DNA from: Lepisosteus oculatus
Lineage: Eukaryota; Chordata; Actinopteri; Semionotiformes; Lepisosteidae
Length of the DNA: 64,000 nucleotides
Direction: 5' to 3'
Assembly: GCF_040954835.1 (NCBI RefSeq)
Contig: NC_090698.1
Location: forward strand, 804,501-868,500
The notes below the pieces were generated by a model. That model was not told the origin of the DNA and made no database searches. It worked only from the letters and a program-made list of their open reading frames with translations. The translations under genes and the position numbers were made by a program. The first letter of the stretch is position 1. Every line of letters starts with the position of its first letter. Of this stretch, positions 1 through 21,745 are shown piece after piece.

Positions 1-10056
<10,056 letters not shown>

Positions 10057-10345
10057 GTCTGCTGTCCTTGCTTATCCAGGCGCCGTCCACTCTTAAGACA
10101 AACAGTCTTCTTGGTCTTTACGGGAACGTTTAAAATTATTTTTGTATTTATATTTGATGGCGTTATTAATTTTGATAACTCCGGGTTTATGGTTACGGAT
10201 GGCGGACACACCGCTTCCTACCAAACAACGACGCACACGAACGTGATGACGGACGTGTGACGTCAGAGCGTAGCAAGGGGCGCTCATGCGCACCTCCAGC
10301 CAGTGGGAGGAGCAGGCGAGCTCGGTTCACGGTGCAGTCCCCGCC
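10057..10345 (-). promoter_or_regulatory. rab4b: RAB4B promoter / CpG-rich 5' region with a CRE
   Basis: CpG density rises sharply just upstream of RAB4B exon 1. A perfect palindromic cAMP response element TGACGTCA sits at 10258-10265, about 200 bases before the ATG. A GATGGCGG box (YY1-like, 10199-10206) and a nearby AGGAAGCGG ETS-like box are also present. No TATA box is clear, which fits a broadly expressed gene. The transcription start is inferred, not seen. Confidence 0.6.
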
Positions 10346-10379
10346 GAAAATTAAAGAAAAGAGACAACGTTATGTTTCG

Positions 10380-10530
10380 TTTTCACACCTGAAGAAGGCT
10401 CTACAGACGCAACGTTGTGGCTCTTTCTTGTTTTATTTTCAGCATTGGAATAAGCCTTGTTCCTTAGCAGCCTACGCATGCTGACGCAGCTCCCTACTTG
10501 AGCTCTGTTTACGCTCGTTTCTTGAGTTTC
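10380..10530 (+). repeat. Dispersed repeat with CACACCTGAAGAAGGCTC core, copy 1
   Basis: Shares CACACCTGAAGAAGGCTC, ACGTTGTG..TTTCTT..TTTTCAGCA and GCATGCTGACGCAGCTCCCT with a stretch at 33270-33420, and the first half with a reversed stretch at 60375-60450. It abuts the RAB4B promoter. Class unknown. Confidence 0.7.
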
Positions 10531-11043
10531 AGTTCTGTATACAAGAGGATTAATAAAGTGTTTGAAGTTTGGCATATAAATTGTTTTTATGTGACAGGTT
10601 AAATTATTACTTTTTAATGTCCAAATTCCACGTACATAGATGTACACAGACATTACAAACCAGGCTTTGAAGCTTTCCTACAATATACACGACAATCCTG
10701 TATTCACTCACGAACAGCCGTGAATGATCATAGTCACTTTTCAAGCACAGGTTTTCTCAAGAAGTGTTATCATGTATTAATGGTGTATTGTTGTCGCCAA
10801 GTAAAACACCATCGATTTCGAGTTCTAATTTCAGTGCCGGTTAGGACTGAAAATGTCACACATGATGGCTAGGGTATATCTACACACAAAAGCTAACGTC
10901 GTCCTCGTCTTTATGAATTACAGTGTTGTTACACAGAGGTGTAATGCAGTACATTGACCACGGTGTGGCAGGCGCGTCGCAGAGTTTGAGAGTTTCTAAT
11001 GGCACAACTACTATTCGCGTTTTAAGGAAGTATGTTGTTAAAT

Positions 11044-11772
11044 CAGTGTTTCTCAACCTTTAAAAGCCACCTCACCCAGTTGGTGTATGGACTATTGATT
11101 GTATTTCAACATTTATAGGAAAATGAATTCATTTCAATTGCTATTTGAACTGAAGTTTATATAAATGAAATATATTCTTCACTACAAAAAGTTAAACAGA
11201 TTGGCGGTAGTATGGTTTAAATGTACATTCGATCTTCAGTTTAATTTAAGAGTTCGCCTCACACATTATCAGTGTGACCTCTGATGCTGCGTGTTTGCTG
11301 CACGTTTTGAAACTGACAGTTCTGTGGAAGAGTCAACATCAGGTCTGCTGCGATGATGTTTTTCATCATCGAAACTGCAGAAAATCCAGCCTCGTACAGA
11401 CAGGCGGATGGGAATGGGACGAGGATAGAGTTTGCTCGCCTGTTCTGGGGCAGACAGAAGTGTTTCAACCAAAACTTCTCCAAAGATAATGATCTGGAGC
11501 AGTTGTGTGGGACTGTATTTCCAAACTTTTACTTGGATGTTCTCGGGCAACGACTGAACTTCACAGATGAAAGGTTTCTCACGTGTTTCCCAACAGGATT
11601 CTCTGTTGTTACGTCCGGAACGTATCTCTGCTTTGAAACCTTCAGGCAGGTGTTCTTTTTCCTGTGTAAATGTGACTTGGCTTAATTCATAATATGGCAA
11701 GCTAGAGAGAATATTATTTGCAGTTATTGTGAGATCCAATGTCTGCATAAACTCTGTTTCTGTGTAGCTCAC
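11044..11772 (-). mobile_element. hAT-type DNA transposon relic (Tip100/ZBED-like transposase C-terminus)
   Basis: Two overlapping frames on the minus strand (11772-11269 and 11483-11259) together resemble the end of hAT transposases. LVPFPSACLYEAGFSAVS corresponds to the dimerisation motif PFPTTYLCESGFSA known from this family. A frameshift separates the parts and the N-terminal half is not seen. Downstream at 11044 the sequence CAGTGTTTCTCAACCTTTAA looks like a hAT terminal inverted repeat (CAGNGGTTCTCAACC). I find no matching inverted copy on the other side, so the element appears truncated and dead. Confidence 0.7.
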
Positions 11773-12950
11773 AGCACGGATTAAGATTCTGTGGCAAACA
11801 GCCGGGTTTGCTCAATCAAAGTAAATGAAGTCTTCGTGAAAGTTTTATTGAACGTTTCTTTATTATTAAAGTATTGTGATTGGATCGGACTTTTATCTAT
11901 GAGATTTTACTAACTAAAATTTTGTTTCGAAGAATTTGCTGCTTAGTAGCAAACACAAATCAGCCACTGAAGTACCGAATATCGGAGCAGCTCGATTGAA
12001 GGCGGGTTCTCCAGGCGGAAAACCCCGGAACTGGATTCGAATCGTCTGGATAGAAAGAGGTCTCGCGCCCCCCATGGATCCTTTCACGCGCCCCCAGGGG
12101 GCTCCCGCTTTGAATAATCATCACAGTTTAGGAGTTTGAGCCATTCGTTGTGTTTAAAGCACGTTGCTGACCCGGCGGGGTAAAGAAACTGCATCTCTTT
12201 AGTCTTGAACAAATGACAATACTATCAGACTTGATACAAAGCCAACTCAAAGGACGATTAAAAGGGAAAGAAGGGTCCGAGGACCCAAGTGGAGGTTTAT
12301 AAGGGGCAAAGGGGCACTACTATACAGGAAGAGTGGTGGGGTTCTGGCTCAAAATTCTCAGCCACCTTATTAAAGCAGATTCGCCTTTATTCGCCTTCTG
12401 CCCAATTTCCCTCTAAGCCGTTATGACCAGGTTATGAAATCAGCGCACATAGGAAACTGAACCGCGCACAAAAAATAAATTCCCCTCCAAAATGTGATAA
12501 TAATCAAACAAACACGGTCGTCAATTGAAAAATGCTAAATTGACCACATGAGACTGGCAGCGAGAGGCCCAGCGTGGCTGTGAGCGTTATTATTGCTGCT
12601 CGATCATCGATATCTCTGCTCTCGTAGTCTCGTACCTCCCTGCTCCTGCTCGCTCACACTATGACTGGGCTCGTTGAATCGCTGTCCCGGTCTTTTGGAT
12701 CTCTATGCTCCTGCGAGAATGACTGTATTAACAAAAAATAATTTCAGGTTCACAATTTTACATAACACTCAATTTAGTGCGCACAAGCTTTTGTTATTAA
12801 ACATTCGGGGGAACTTTGCTTCTGTCATTTGTAACTTTTCCGTGTTCTGTTTCTATTGGACTCCCTGTGGCGTCACCGCTTCTCACAGCCTTCGTTAGAT
12901 ACTCTGTCTCTGCTGGGACGACGGCTCTCTGACAGGCCAGGAGTGAGGAA
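11773..12950. other. Noncoding stretch, nothing recognised
   Basis: No open frame resembling a known family. A short segment near 12000-12060 has GGATTCGAATC, a B-box-like motif, but no partner A box is evident. AT-rich simple patches follow. Confidence 0.5.
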
Positions 12951-13420
12951 CAGACACGCCGTGAGCCGCTGTGTCGCTGTTCCTTATGCGGTGTCTTGAA
13001 GTTTCGTGGCGGTGCCAGCCCTGTCCACTGGCACAGCCGCTCACAGCAGATCCCAGGACAGGGGTGGGCGCATTTCCCTTTTCCCGTTGAAGAATAAGTC
13101 AATTAGGGGTTTGTGGTTTGGGCAGAGGAATGTCTTGCTCCCCCCCTCCTCTTTGCGTTTTCGTTGTTTTAAACACAATCCCCTCATTCCACACGGGGCC
13201 AGAGCGCCCGCCGGCAGACCAGAGGCTCTGGCCCGGAGAGGAAGGTGCTGCTGCTGGGCTGCGGCGCCGATGTTGTGTCACGGACGTGTCAACTTGAACA
13301 CAGGTGTGTCTGCACATGGCGGCCGGCCGGCAGCGCTCGTCCGACACCTCTCCCCGAGCAGTGGGCGGCTCCGCGGTTCTCAAGTTCATCGTCAAGGGAG
13401 ACTTTCTTCGCTGTTGGAGA
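12951..13420. other. GC/CpG-rich patch without an assigned gene
   Basis: CpG dinucleotides are frequent (for example GCCCGCCGGCAGACC, GGCGGCCGGCCGGCAGCGC, GTGGGCGGCTCCGCGG), unlike the flanks. Frames of 124-155 codons are open on both strands but match nothing I recognise. It could be an unannotated promoter/first exon or a distal regulatory island. Confidence 0.45.
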
Positions 13421-13974
13421 ACCTTGGCAACGAGCTGCAAAGCCGACACTCCCCCCTCTGTCCCTTTTAATGGTACAGCCTCATGAATTCGGGACACGTG
13501 CTTGGACAAGCACGTGCGAACCCCAGCTCTGGGAGAGTGGGTCTCCTGTACATCTAAATAAAACACCCTCCCGATCTGTTTTTTATACTGGGTCTAAGAT
13601 GCACACAACTCCTCCCTGATCTCATTCGATGTCCTGGAGAGTCCTGTATGTGGTGATTTAGCTCTCACTGCAGCAGCAGGAAGTCAAATACAGACCATAA
13701 ATCACTTCTAGGAATGACTCATCTTCAGAAGCCTCTGGATCTCATTGTTAGGTGGAGACAGATAAAACCAAGGACTAAAGGGCCATAGACCCTCTCATCC
13801 AGCTCCAGCCCCTCCCGAGACCTGAGTGTGCTGCACAGCTGTGGCTGGAAACTGACACAACGAGCGACCTGGTCAACCTATTAACTTGTGTCCTACCATC
13901 TCGAGAGAGTGGGCCTGCATATAGAGGCAGGTTCAGACTCCTAGACACTCCTGTAAGACACCAGCAGAGTAACA

Positions 13975-14445
13975 GCTACACACACATGCACGCATACACT
14001 GCAGACACACACATGCACGCATACACTGCAGACACACACATGCATGCATACCCTGCACAGACACACTGCACACACACACATGCATGCATACACTGCACAG
14101 ACACACTGCACACACACACACACACATGCATGCATACACTGCACAGACACACTGCACACACACATGCACGCATACACTGCACAGACACAGTGCTCACACA
14201 CACATGCACGCATACACTGCACACACACACATGCATGAATACACTGCACAGACACAGTGCTCACACACACATGCACGCATACACTGCACAGACACACTGC
14301 ACACACATACCGCACACACACATGGACGCATACACTGCACAGACACACTGGTCACACACACATGCACACAATACATGCACTGCTCACACACGCGCACACA
14401 TTCCACACTAACACTGCACACAGTGCACATACACACTCACTTGCT
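13975..14445. repeat. CA-rich minisatellite (ACACATGCACGCATACACTGCACAGACACACTG-type)
   Basis: Roughly 14 imperfect units of about 25-45 bases built from CACACACATGCANGCATACA and CTGCACAGACACACTGC, with embedded (CA)n. It keeps several frames open on both strands, giving His/Thr- or Cys/Val-rich pseudo-proteins that should not be read as genes. Confidence 0.92.
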
Positions 14446-15550
14446 TCCAGGGGATTTTGACACTGGCCTTCGGAAGCAAGCAGTGAACAGTAATCTGTTT
14501 CTTCATACAGACACAAAGGCTTTGGGTGAGAAGGGATTATTAATTGAGTCTAATTGCAAATTTGTCTATGAAGCAAAGGAGTATACAAAGTGGTATATTT
14601 CTACACCAGTCAATCTTCATTCGCTGTCCACTAGAAGTAGACTGTGCGTGTGGGACGAGACTCTGCCAGTGCCTCCCGCTATGCTGATTTTACCACGGTA
14701 TGAGGCAGCACAACAGTGCAAAAGCACATTAGTGCAGGCAGCAGTGGGAACTCCCAGCAGTCACTGAAGAACTCGCCACTGTTAAAGTTTATGTACCAAA
14801 TTAAAAAGATAAACAACCGGGATGAATACAGCACATTTCACATATTCAATCCTAATTACACAGAAGAGTGACTTCTCATTCTGGGAAAGGCCTGTGAGGG
14901 GGAAGGAGACACTTCCTAAGGAAAACCTGGAACACGCCTCAGGACCCACCTGGATACACATCCACTCTATTTGCTTTCATGCCTGAGAGACCAAGAAACA
15001 AGAATGTGGAAGTAAAACAGAAAAGAAGGAGAAAGCCTTCAGAAAAATAACACAATAGCCTGAAATCAAGAGAGAAAAAAGAAAAGGCAGTTTTAAAAGC
15101 TTTTCAGAGACACAGAGAGAAGTGCTCGCTAGCAGCGATGCTTTTACTCCCCTTGCTCAGACATCTTAAAAAAAAACCCTTCCCCTGAGGGACAAGAACC
15201 GCGTCAGACCCTGGGACTGCTTCCAGAGAGAGGGGCTCTGACCCAGCCCTGTGTGTGAGCTGATCTGAGGCCGGGGTTCTCTGTGAATGAAAGAGGATTG
15301 AGTGTCTTTTCCCTTTCTGACTAAAGGGACAGGCTTGGCTTGGCCCAGGCCAGCAGGTCTATCCCGCCACCAGGGAGCTAGGTCTCAACATGTGAAACAA
15401 TCACAGCCATTGTCCTGCCCTTTGAAAACAGGAGACCCAGGCACTCTGCTCAAAGGCCGCACACGCGACTCCCAGCCCACGGTCTGTGTGGCTGCCTCAC
15501 TGCAGGTCAGCTTAGTGTCATTGTTCTGTTCTGGTCTGTTCTGGTCTACT
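14446..15550. other. Noncoding stretch, nothing recognised
   Basis: No supported gene or repeat family; frames are short, and the longest simply continues out of the CA-rich array. Confidence 0.5.
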
Positions 15551-15555
15551 CCGAC

Positions 15556-15818
15556 TTCGAGTGGTGGCACTGTGGCTAAGAATCTGTTCCTGTGGCTGGA
15601 AGGTTGCCGGCTCAAATCCCGAGGCTGGTAGAGGAATCCTACTCTGTTGGGCCCCTGCTCCAGGGGCACTGTACATTGGCTGACCCTGCGCTCTGACCCC
15701 AAGCTTCTCTCCCTGTCTGTGTGTCTCATGGAGAGCATGCTGGGGTCTGCGAAAAGACAAATTCCTAATACAAGAAATTGCATAGGGCTAATAAAGTGAT
15801 CTTATATTATCTTATGTA
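15556..15818 (+). repeat. tRNA-derived SINE, copy 3
   Basis: Head GAGTGGTGGCACTGTGGCTAAGAATCTG, B box GGCTCAAATCCC, then TTGGGCCCCTGCTCCAGGGG. The GAGCAAGGCCCTTAACCCC block is deleted in this copy. Tail ends GGGCTAATAAAGTGATC plus TTATATTATCTTA. Confidence 0.85.
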
Positions 15819-18745
15819 TCACTGTCAGGTATTGGCTCCTCCAAGGTATGAGGGTCAATTGGGAGTCACCTGACTCTGGCGGCACGGTTCAGGTCTCTTC
15901 GTCCCTAGGACTGCGGCCTGTGGGCGAGCTCTTGCCAAGCCTTTCCTGCTGGGCTCGGGGCTGAACCAGCTCACCGGGCACAGCTGAGCAGTGGGAACCT
16001 CCTGGTTCCTGATGGGCAGGGTGAACGATGTCAGCTCGTTAGCCCTGTGTTAATATTAACCCCTGCTGAAAGGCCTGATGGGCATCAGCGCTTCACTCTG
16101 TTGCCATCATGCTAATGTGCTGTGAAAGTTTAACATTTTCGAAACGCTCTGAGTTCGCATGTACCGGCCGACTACTTGATTGATTGAGGGGCTGTCAGAC
16201 TCGGGTCACGGCCCTGTCAAAGCCGAGCTTGTGGAGGACGGCTTTTTCCCCTGATTCCGTAATTCCGTTGCTTTCCTCCCTGTATCCTGTTCCCAGCAGT
16301 AGATTTTGTAGAAAATCTCAATCTCCTTTGCTTTAATGGGCTGACCTGTTTGAGAAAAAGCTGAGGAGGTTAAATAAATTAATCAGCATTAAACCACTCT
16401 CCTCACACAAGTGCGAGAGTCCAGGAAAGCCCTCCGGCCTCAGGCCTGGTGGCTCAGACACGCCCCTGCGGACGACCGGCCTGCAGAGAGGGACAGTGAT
16501 GGATGTTCATACTCCTCAAACTAAAACTCCCCCTGCGTGAATTCCACCCCCCTTATGCACAGTGTACACCCCTGGACTAATTCAGAGCTGAAGAAGACTC
16601 GCAGCTCGCTCTAGTTCCTGTCCAGCGTGGGCTCATTGCCCGGAGTGGGACGATGTGGCCAGCGGTCACACAGCATGGCTGCACATAAACTGTACAGCAG
16701 TCTTCCCTCTTTGCTCCACAGGGCCTCAGAGCTTGATTCCTTTCCCTCAGTGTCAAAGAGCCCTGCTCTGGGTAGGGCCTGCAGTGTGTCAGTGAGTTTC
16801 AGGTCGTACAGGTGAGGCTGTTGCCCAGATGCAGTGCAGGAAACAGAGCTGGCCTCGTGCAGGAGGTGTGTGTCTGCCTGGGGACAGGATGAGGCAGGCA
16901 GGGGGCTTTCCTGCGTTCCTCAAAGTGCTGGCACAGGCTGCGTCTCCTCTGCCCACCTGACTGCTCCGCACGTGTCTGCTGGGCCACATTCCTACCCCCC
17001 CACTCCCACTTCCACCCCCTTTCATCTGCGGAGAGCACCGCCAGGCTGGCACGTGTGGGCTGGGCGGAGAGCCCTGGGTGCAGCCTGTCTGCCGTGAGTC
17101 TCGGGGAGAAGGCACAGAGACAACAATGAAGGAGCTGTGCACCTCCCAGCCTCTCTGCCAGCACAGGAGCGCGCGGGTCGTGTTCCACCCTCTGTGCTGA
17201 AGAGCAGAGGAGCGGAGGAGCTCTGCACCCAGCTCTCCCAGTGACCCTTCAGAAGCACGAGCAGCTGTGCCCTTGCCTGTTCCAGGAGAAAGCCAGTAGA
17301 GCTGCTGGTACCAGCCATGGGGAGAGCGTGGGAGGGGCTGGGAAACACATGTAGTAGAAGTGCGGTCACATTCTGGGCAAACTGGAACAACACAATGAGA
17401 CCCTTCCTGACAGCTCAGTGTGTGTGATTCCACCCAGGTCTCCCCTGTAGCAGGCTGCTGGTGAGGTGAACCTGCTCTCCTGAGAGGGGCTATCCCACAG
17501 CCGCACAAGCCCAGCAGGGGTAGAGAGAGCCACTGCACAGGGCCAGCAGAACTCAACCACCACCTCCCCTGGCCTCCAGGAGCACCCACCAGGTTCCCCG
17601 TGAGTCGGATCAACAGACTAATTCTGAGAGACTGATCAATCACAGCAGACGCCTCTGTCAAATTTAGACATATTGCTCTGCGCTTGTGCACAGGCCCTGC
17701 AACATGTTGAGTGTTTCTGTCAAACAATACCTCTTATCGTTAGAGCTACTCTGATAATTAGCCAGTGATTAGAACGTAAAAAGAGTTACAAGCAGGCAGT
17801 TACAGGAGTAGCTCATTGATGGTGCTGGTAGCTCATTGACACAAAAGAATTGCTCCACAGCCCTCTGTGTAAAGAGCCCCGACGGCCCTGTAGAGGTATG
17901 TGACCAGGTTGCTGATCCGCTGGGAGTCAGTGCAGCAGAGAGAGATGAGCCACTGGGTTCCAGTCATTCCCAGTTTTCAGATGCAGGGACAGTCTCTCGT
18001 AGGCTGCTGTGAGTGTGTGTGATTAATAGAGTGGCAGGCAGGGAGATGTCAGGGAAGGAATGTGTTGACCTCTTGATGGGAGTCACTAATGGCTTTCAAC
18101 AGTATCACATTTCCACTCTGTCAGGGCCTGCTCTTTTGTTCTGATGAGTTACAAACTGCATTCGCCCTTTGGGATTCTTTTAACTTCCCCTGCCTATCGT
18201 CAGCTTGCAGAGAGACAGAGGCAGACAGGCAGCTCAGACCTGTACCCAAAGCACTCCCCTCTATGGCCACTTATTGATCCAGATTAGTTCAAAACACTCA
18301 GCTGCTTCGAGGTCAGAGAGGCGGAACTCCAGAGATCTGATAACAGGAGAGAGGGGCTGCTGCGCAGACGATGTCTGTTTTTCATCATGACATGTCAATA
18401 AACAGTGAGAAAGCGGACTACATGGGAGATCGGCTTCTCTCTCTTCCGTCCACCTGTGAGGGATTCCCCAGAGCTCTGCTGGCCCACTTCCAGACCGCTC
18501 GGAGGAGCTGACCAGGACTGCGGGCAGCTTGCTTTAAAAGGGCAATTCATTTTACTCACTTTTCTGCACTGCCAAGATCTCACATGTGCTTGGATTTACA
18601 AATACCATCTTGAATTACTGCTTTGAAATACAGGAAACACAGGTCAATTTGGAAACTGTAGACCAGGGGAACTGGACCCAGTATCTACTGTAACTGCCTA
18701 AACTGGGGCACAAGGTTTCTGAACTGGGTCCTGGTGCCTTAAATC
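15819..18745. other. Noncoding stretch with a fortuitous long frame and a possible conserved element
   Basis: Contains a 312-codon minus frame (17727-16789) that has no recognisable motif, low-complexity Ser/Gly/Pro composition, and competing open frames on the other strand. An AT-motif-rich block lies near 16080-16420. No gene can be supported. Confidence 0.45.
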
Positions 18746-18746
18746 C

Positions 18747-19034
18747 TTCCTTTCTCTGTGGCCCTGTGGCTAAGGATCTGTGCCTGTAGCTGGAAGGTTG
18801 CCAGTTCAAATCCTGCAGCCAGCAGAGGAATCCTACTCCATTGGGCCCCTGAGCAAGGACCTTAACCCCAGCTGGTCCAGGGGTGCTGTACAATGGCTGA
18901 CCCTGCGCTCTGACCCCAAGCTTCTCTCCCTGTCTGTGTGTCTCATGGAGAGCAAGCTGGGGTATGTGAAAAGACGAATTCCTAATGCAAGAAATTGTAT
19001 AGGGCTCATAAAGTGATGTTATGTTATGTTATAC
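18747..19034 (+). repeat. tRNA-derived SINE, copy 4
   Basis: CTGTGGCCCTGTGGCTAAGGATCTG head, GGTTGCCAGTTCAAATCC B box, GAGCAAGGACCTTAACCCC body, TATAGGGCTCATAAAGTGATG and (TTATG)n tail. The tail repeat unit differs from the TTATC of copy 1. Confidence 0.85.
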
Positions 19035-21595
19035 TTGGATGTGCTCCAGTTGGGCACCATGATAACCGGAGTTTCCTCTGCCTGACAGATATGTCTGAAG
19101 GGTAAGAACATCAGACCTCCAGACAAGGTTACAGATGCAGGCCATGTTAGTTCACTGGGTGGCCTTGAGGTCTCGGAAGAGCAGCCTGGGGATTCTGATA
19201 ACAGGGAGAGCTGGAGCTCCACTCCTCTCTCCACTGTCACCCCAGGCAACAGCACTGCCTGCTCCCGGCCCCCACAGAACCTTCCTGACGTGTTTGTTTC
19301 TATCAAAATAAACTTTGTTTCACAAAAATTATCTCACAATAAACATTCTAGCAATACATAACACTCTAATCAATGAAAAACCTTCTTAATCGGGTGATTG
19401 TCCTTTATCAATCAATCGGTGCAAGTGGATGCTGGGGCTGGATTTGCAGAATGGAAGAGTCCCTCCAAGCCCCACCACTTGCTGTTGTCTGTGTTTCCCT
19501 GAGGTCAGGAGCTCAGGGAGCAGGGAGTCTGCACAGGGCCCACAGTCCTCCCAGCACTCCCTCGCCGCGGAGAAGCCCCATCTGGTGACGTCATGCTTCA
19601 TCCTCCCTCTGAGGTCCACAAGGATCCTCTCTCCAGCTCCCTCGCTCTGTGCTGTGCCGGATGTACCAGGAGAGCTGGGATACAGCTGGGATATAGCTGG
19701 GCCAGAGCTGGGATAGATCTGGGATACAGCTGGGGAGAGTAGGGCAGACCCAGGGCGGGTGACAGTAACAATGAGCTCAGGACAGACCCAGAAGTAGTGT
19801 GATCTGCTCATCGTCTTCCAGATCAGGGCAGCCAGGGCGCCCAGGGCCAACTTTCACACTCAGTCAGACAGAGGAGGGCTTTAACTGCTGGAGACTGCAC
19901 CTTGTGAAGATGAAAAGGAAGATGTTTGGTGTTTGGAGTGGTGAATGGAGGGGCTCTCTGATGCTGGTACACACCCTTCCTTCCTGTGCGAAAACAATGA
20001 CAGGGCCTCTAAGTGCAGGATCAAAGGCAGCTTCTCGTGCTGTTCTCTGAACACCTGCTCCAGGTACATTTGGCGTATTTTATCCCAGAAGCTTGTTCTT
20101 TAACAGTGCTTTGAGGGTGAATAGAAAAGTGCTAGTGTGTTTTAAAGTGCACAATGAAAACGAGGTACACTCCAGACAAGCATATTCCCCTGGACAGCAG
20201 CAGACTCTGTGCCCCCTGGCTCAAAGCCAGGCTCTTTTTGAGATGAGGGCATAGAAATATATTCAGTGCTCTGTTGTTGGGTCTGTGAGAGGACTGGGCA
20301 TTCAAAGGGATTCATAACAAATGTATTAACAAATCTGTTAGACTGTCTACAAGTCGGATCAAGCCCCTCATTGCCTCTGTTCCCCTCCAGTAATTGGGGC
20401 CAGGCTGCCAGGACAGGCCCCTTTACAAACCGAACAGCTACATCTAGCTGCACAGCAGTTATTTCAAATGCTGACAAAGGATTCTGTTATCTGTGAAAAG
20501 GGATTAAGTGTTTCCAGTGAGTGATCTTATCTCTCCAGGGAGAGAGATTTTCATCATTATAACACAGAGACTTGAGCCTCCCTCATGGTCATAACCCATA
20601 CATACATGACGACAGACTGAACGGCCAAACTGGCACACTTTCTGTTTCACCCCTGAGCGTGGCTGCAGTCAGGCAGAGACCCCCTTGTTCTCTGAGACCT
20701 TCGACCTCCCCTAGAGAAGGGCAGCGGGCGACTGTCAGCACTGTGCAATTCTTTCAGTTGTCTGACACCTCACAGCGCAGGGGAGTCCTGAGTGAGGAAG
20801 ATGACTACACAGACCCCCACAATCAGGAAAACGGTTAAGTGAGTGTCCTTTGCCTCTCCCCCCATATAAGATATCTTAGGCCCCCACCAGCAACATAGCT
20901 GGATATTTCACCTGTGTTACAGGGAGAAATGAAATACAAGCAGCCTTGTTTACTGCACATCACCCTGCATGTGATGACAGAGGAGGAGGAGATGAAGAAT
21001 ATTCTAAAATGGGATGAGAACAGAAGTACCTGTCAGGGAGTCTGGGGATCTGAGGCGCAGGCAGGTGTGTGCTGAGTGACTGTGCTGACACACTGTCCCA
21101 GCAGGTACAGGTATGACTTATCCGTGCAGGTGGGTAGCAGATGACGTTTGTCTGTGGAACAAAACACCACAGACAGATCAGTGCTTTTAATTACACAGGA
21201 GAGAATGATGTCATGACAGAAATTGAACCACCAGCTTTTTACAGCTATGCCTGTCCCTCCTGCCTGTCTCTAAAGCCATAATTAGCATTGCTAAACCTGC
21301 TCCGTTCTAAATCAAGGGTATCTGTTGATGACGAATCAAGCTCACATGTTTTTGTAGCAACACAATGATCAGTTTGTTGTCACTATGACAGATGTTCTGC
21401 CTGGAGATCCCCCTGCTGTTACGCACAATAAACAGGAAAAAACATGGATAGCAAAAGCCTCACCTGGGAGGAAACCTGAGCTTTTTGCACTGAGAGGACA
21501 CTTTAAATCTGGGATGAGTAGGACCAGCAGGTTAGGACGGAAGGCCAACACTTCTGTGTTCTCTAGAGAAGGGCTGGACAGGTCTGTGTCTCTTT
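19035..21595. other. Noncoding stretch, nothing recognised
   Basis: Only short to moderate frames without family resemblance. A GATAYAGCTGGG-type short tandem run (about 19675-19735) is a small local duplication. Confidence 0.5.
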
Positions 21596-21599
21596 AAAG

Positions 21600-21745
21600 C
21601 ACCTGGACCAGCACCAGAGGAGTTGAGAGAAGCCTGTACATTCACTCCATTGAGCTGTTAATGAGCTGGTGCAGGTTGAGAGAAAATAGCGGCCCTCCTA
21701 GACTGGGACTATCCACCCCTGCTCCAGAGAATGGCTAACTATTGC
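21600..21745 (-). repeat. Fragment of a dispersed fish repeat, copy a
   Basis: Contains TGAGCTGTTAATGAGCTGG and GCGGCCCTCCTAGACTGGGA followed by CTATCCACCCCTGCTCCAG, phrasing familiar from an abundant fish repeat. A likely second part in opposite orientation is at 42205-42300. Confidence 0.5.

Noticed and set aside
10203..10250. Plus-strand ATGGCGGACACACC as a possible start of a divergent gene
   Set aside because: The frame stops after about 14 codons without a supported donor, and the motif is more likely a YY1-like promoter box.
13941..14767. Frames of 78-227 codons, His/Thr- or Cys/Val-rich, on both strands
   Set aside because: They arise from the CA-rich tandem array; no splice context or family match.
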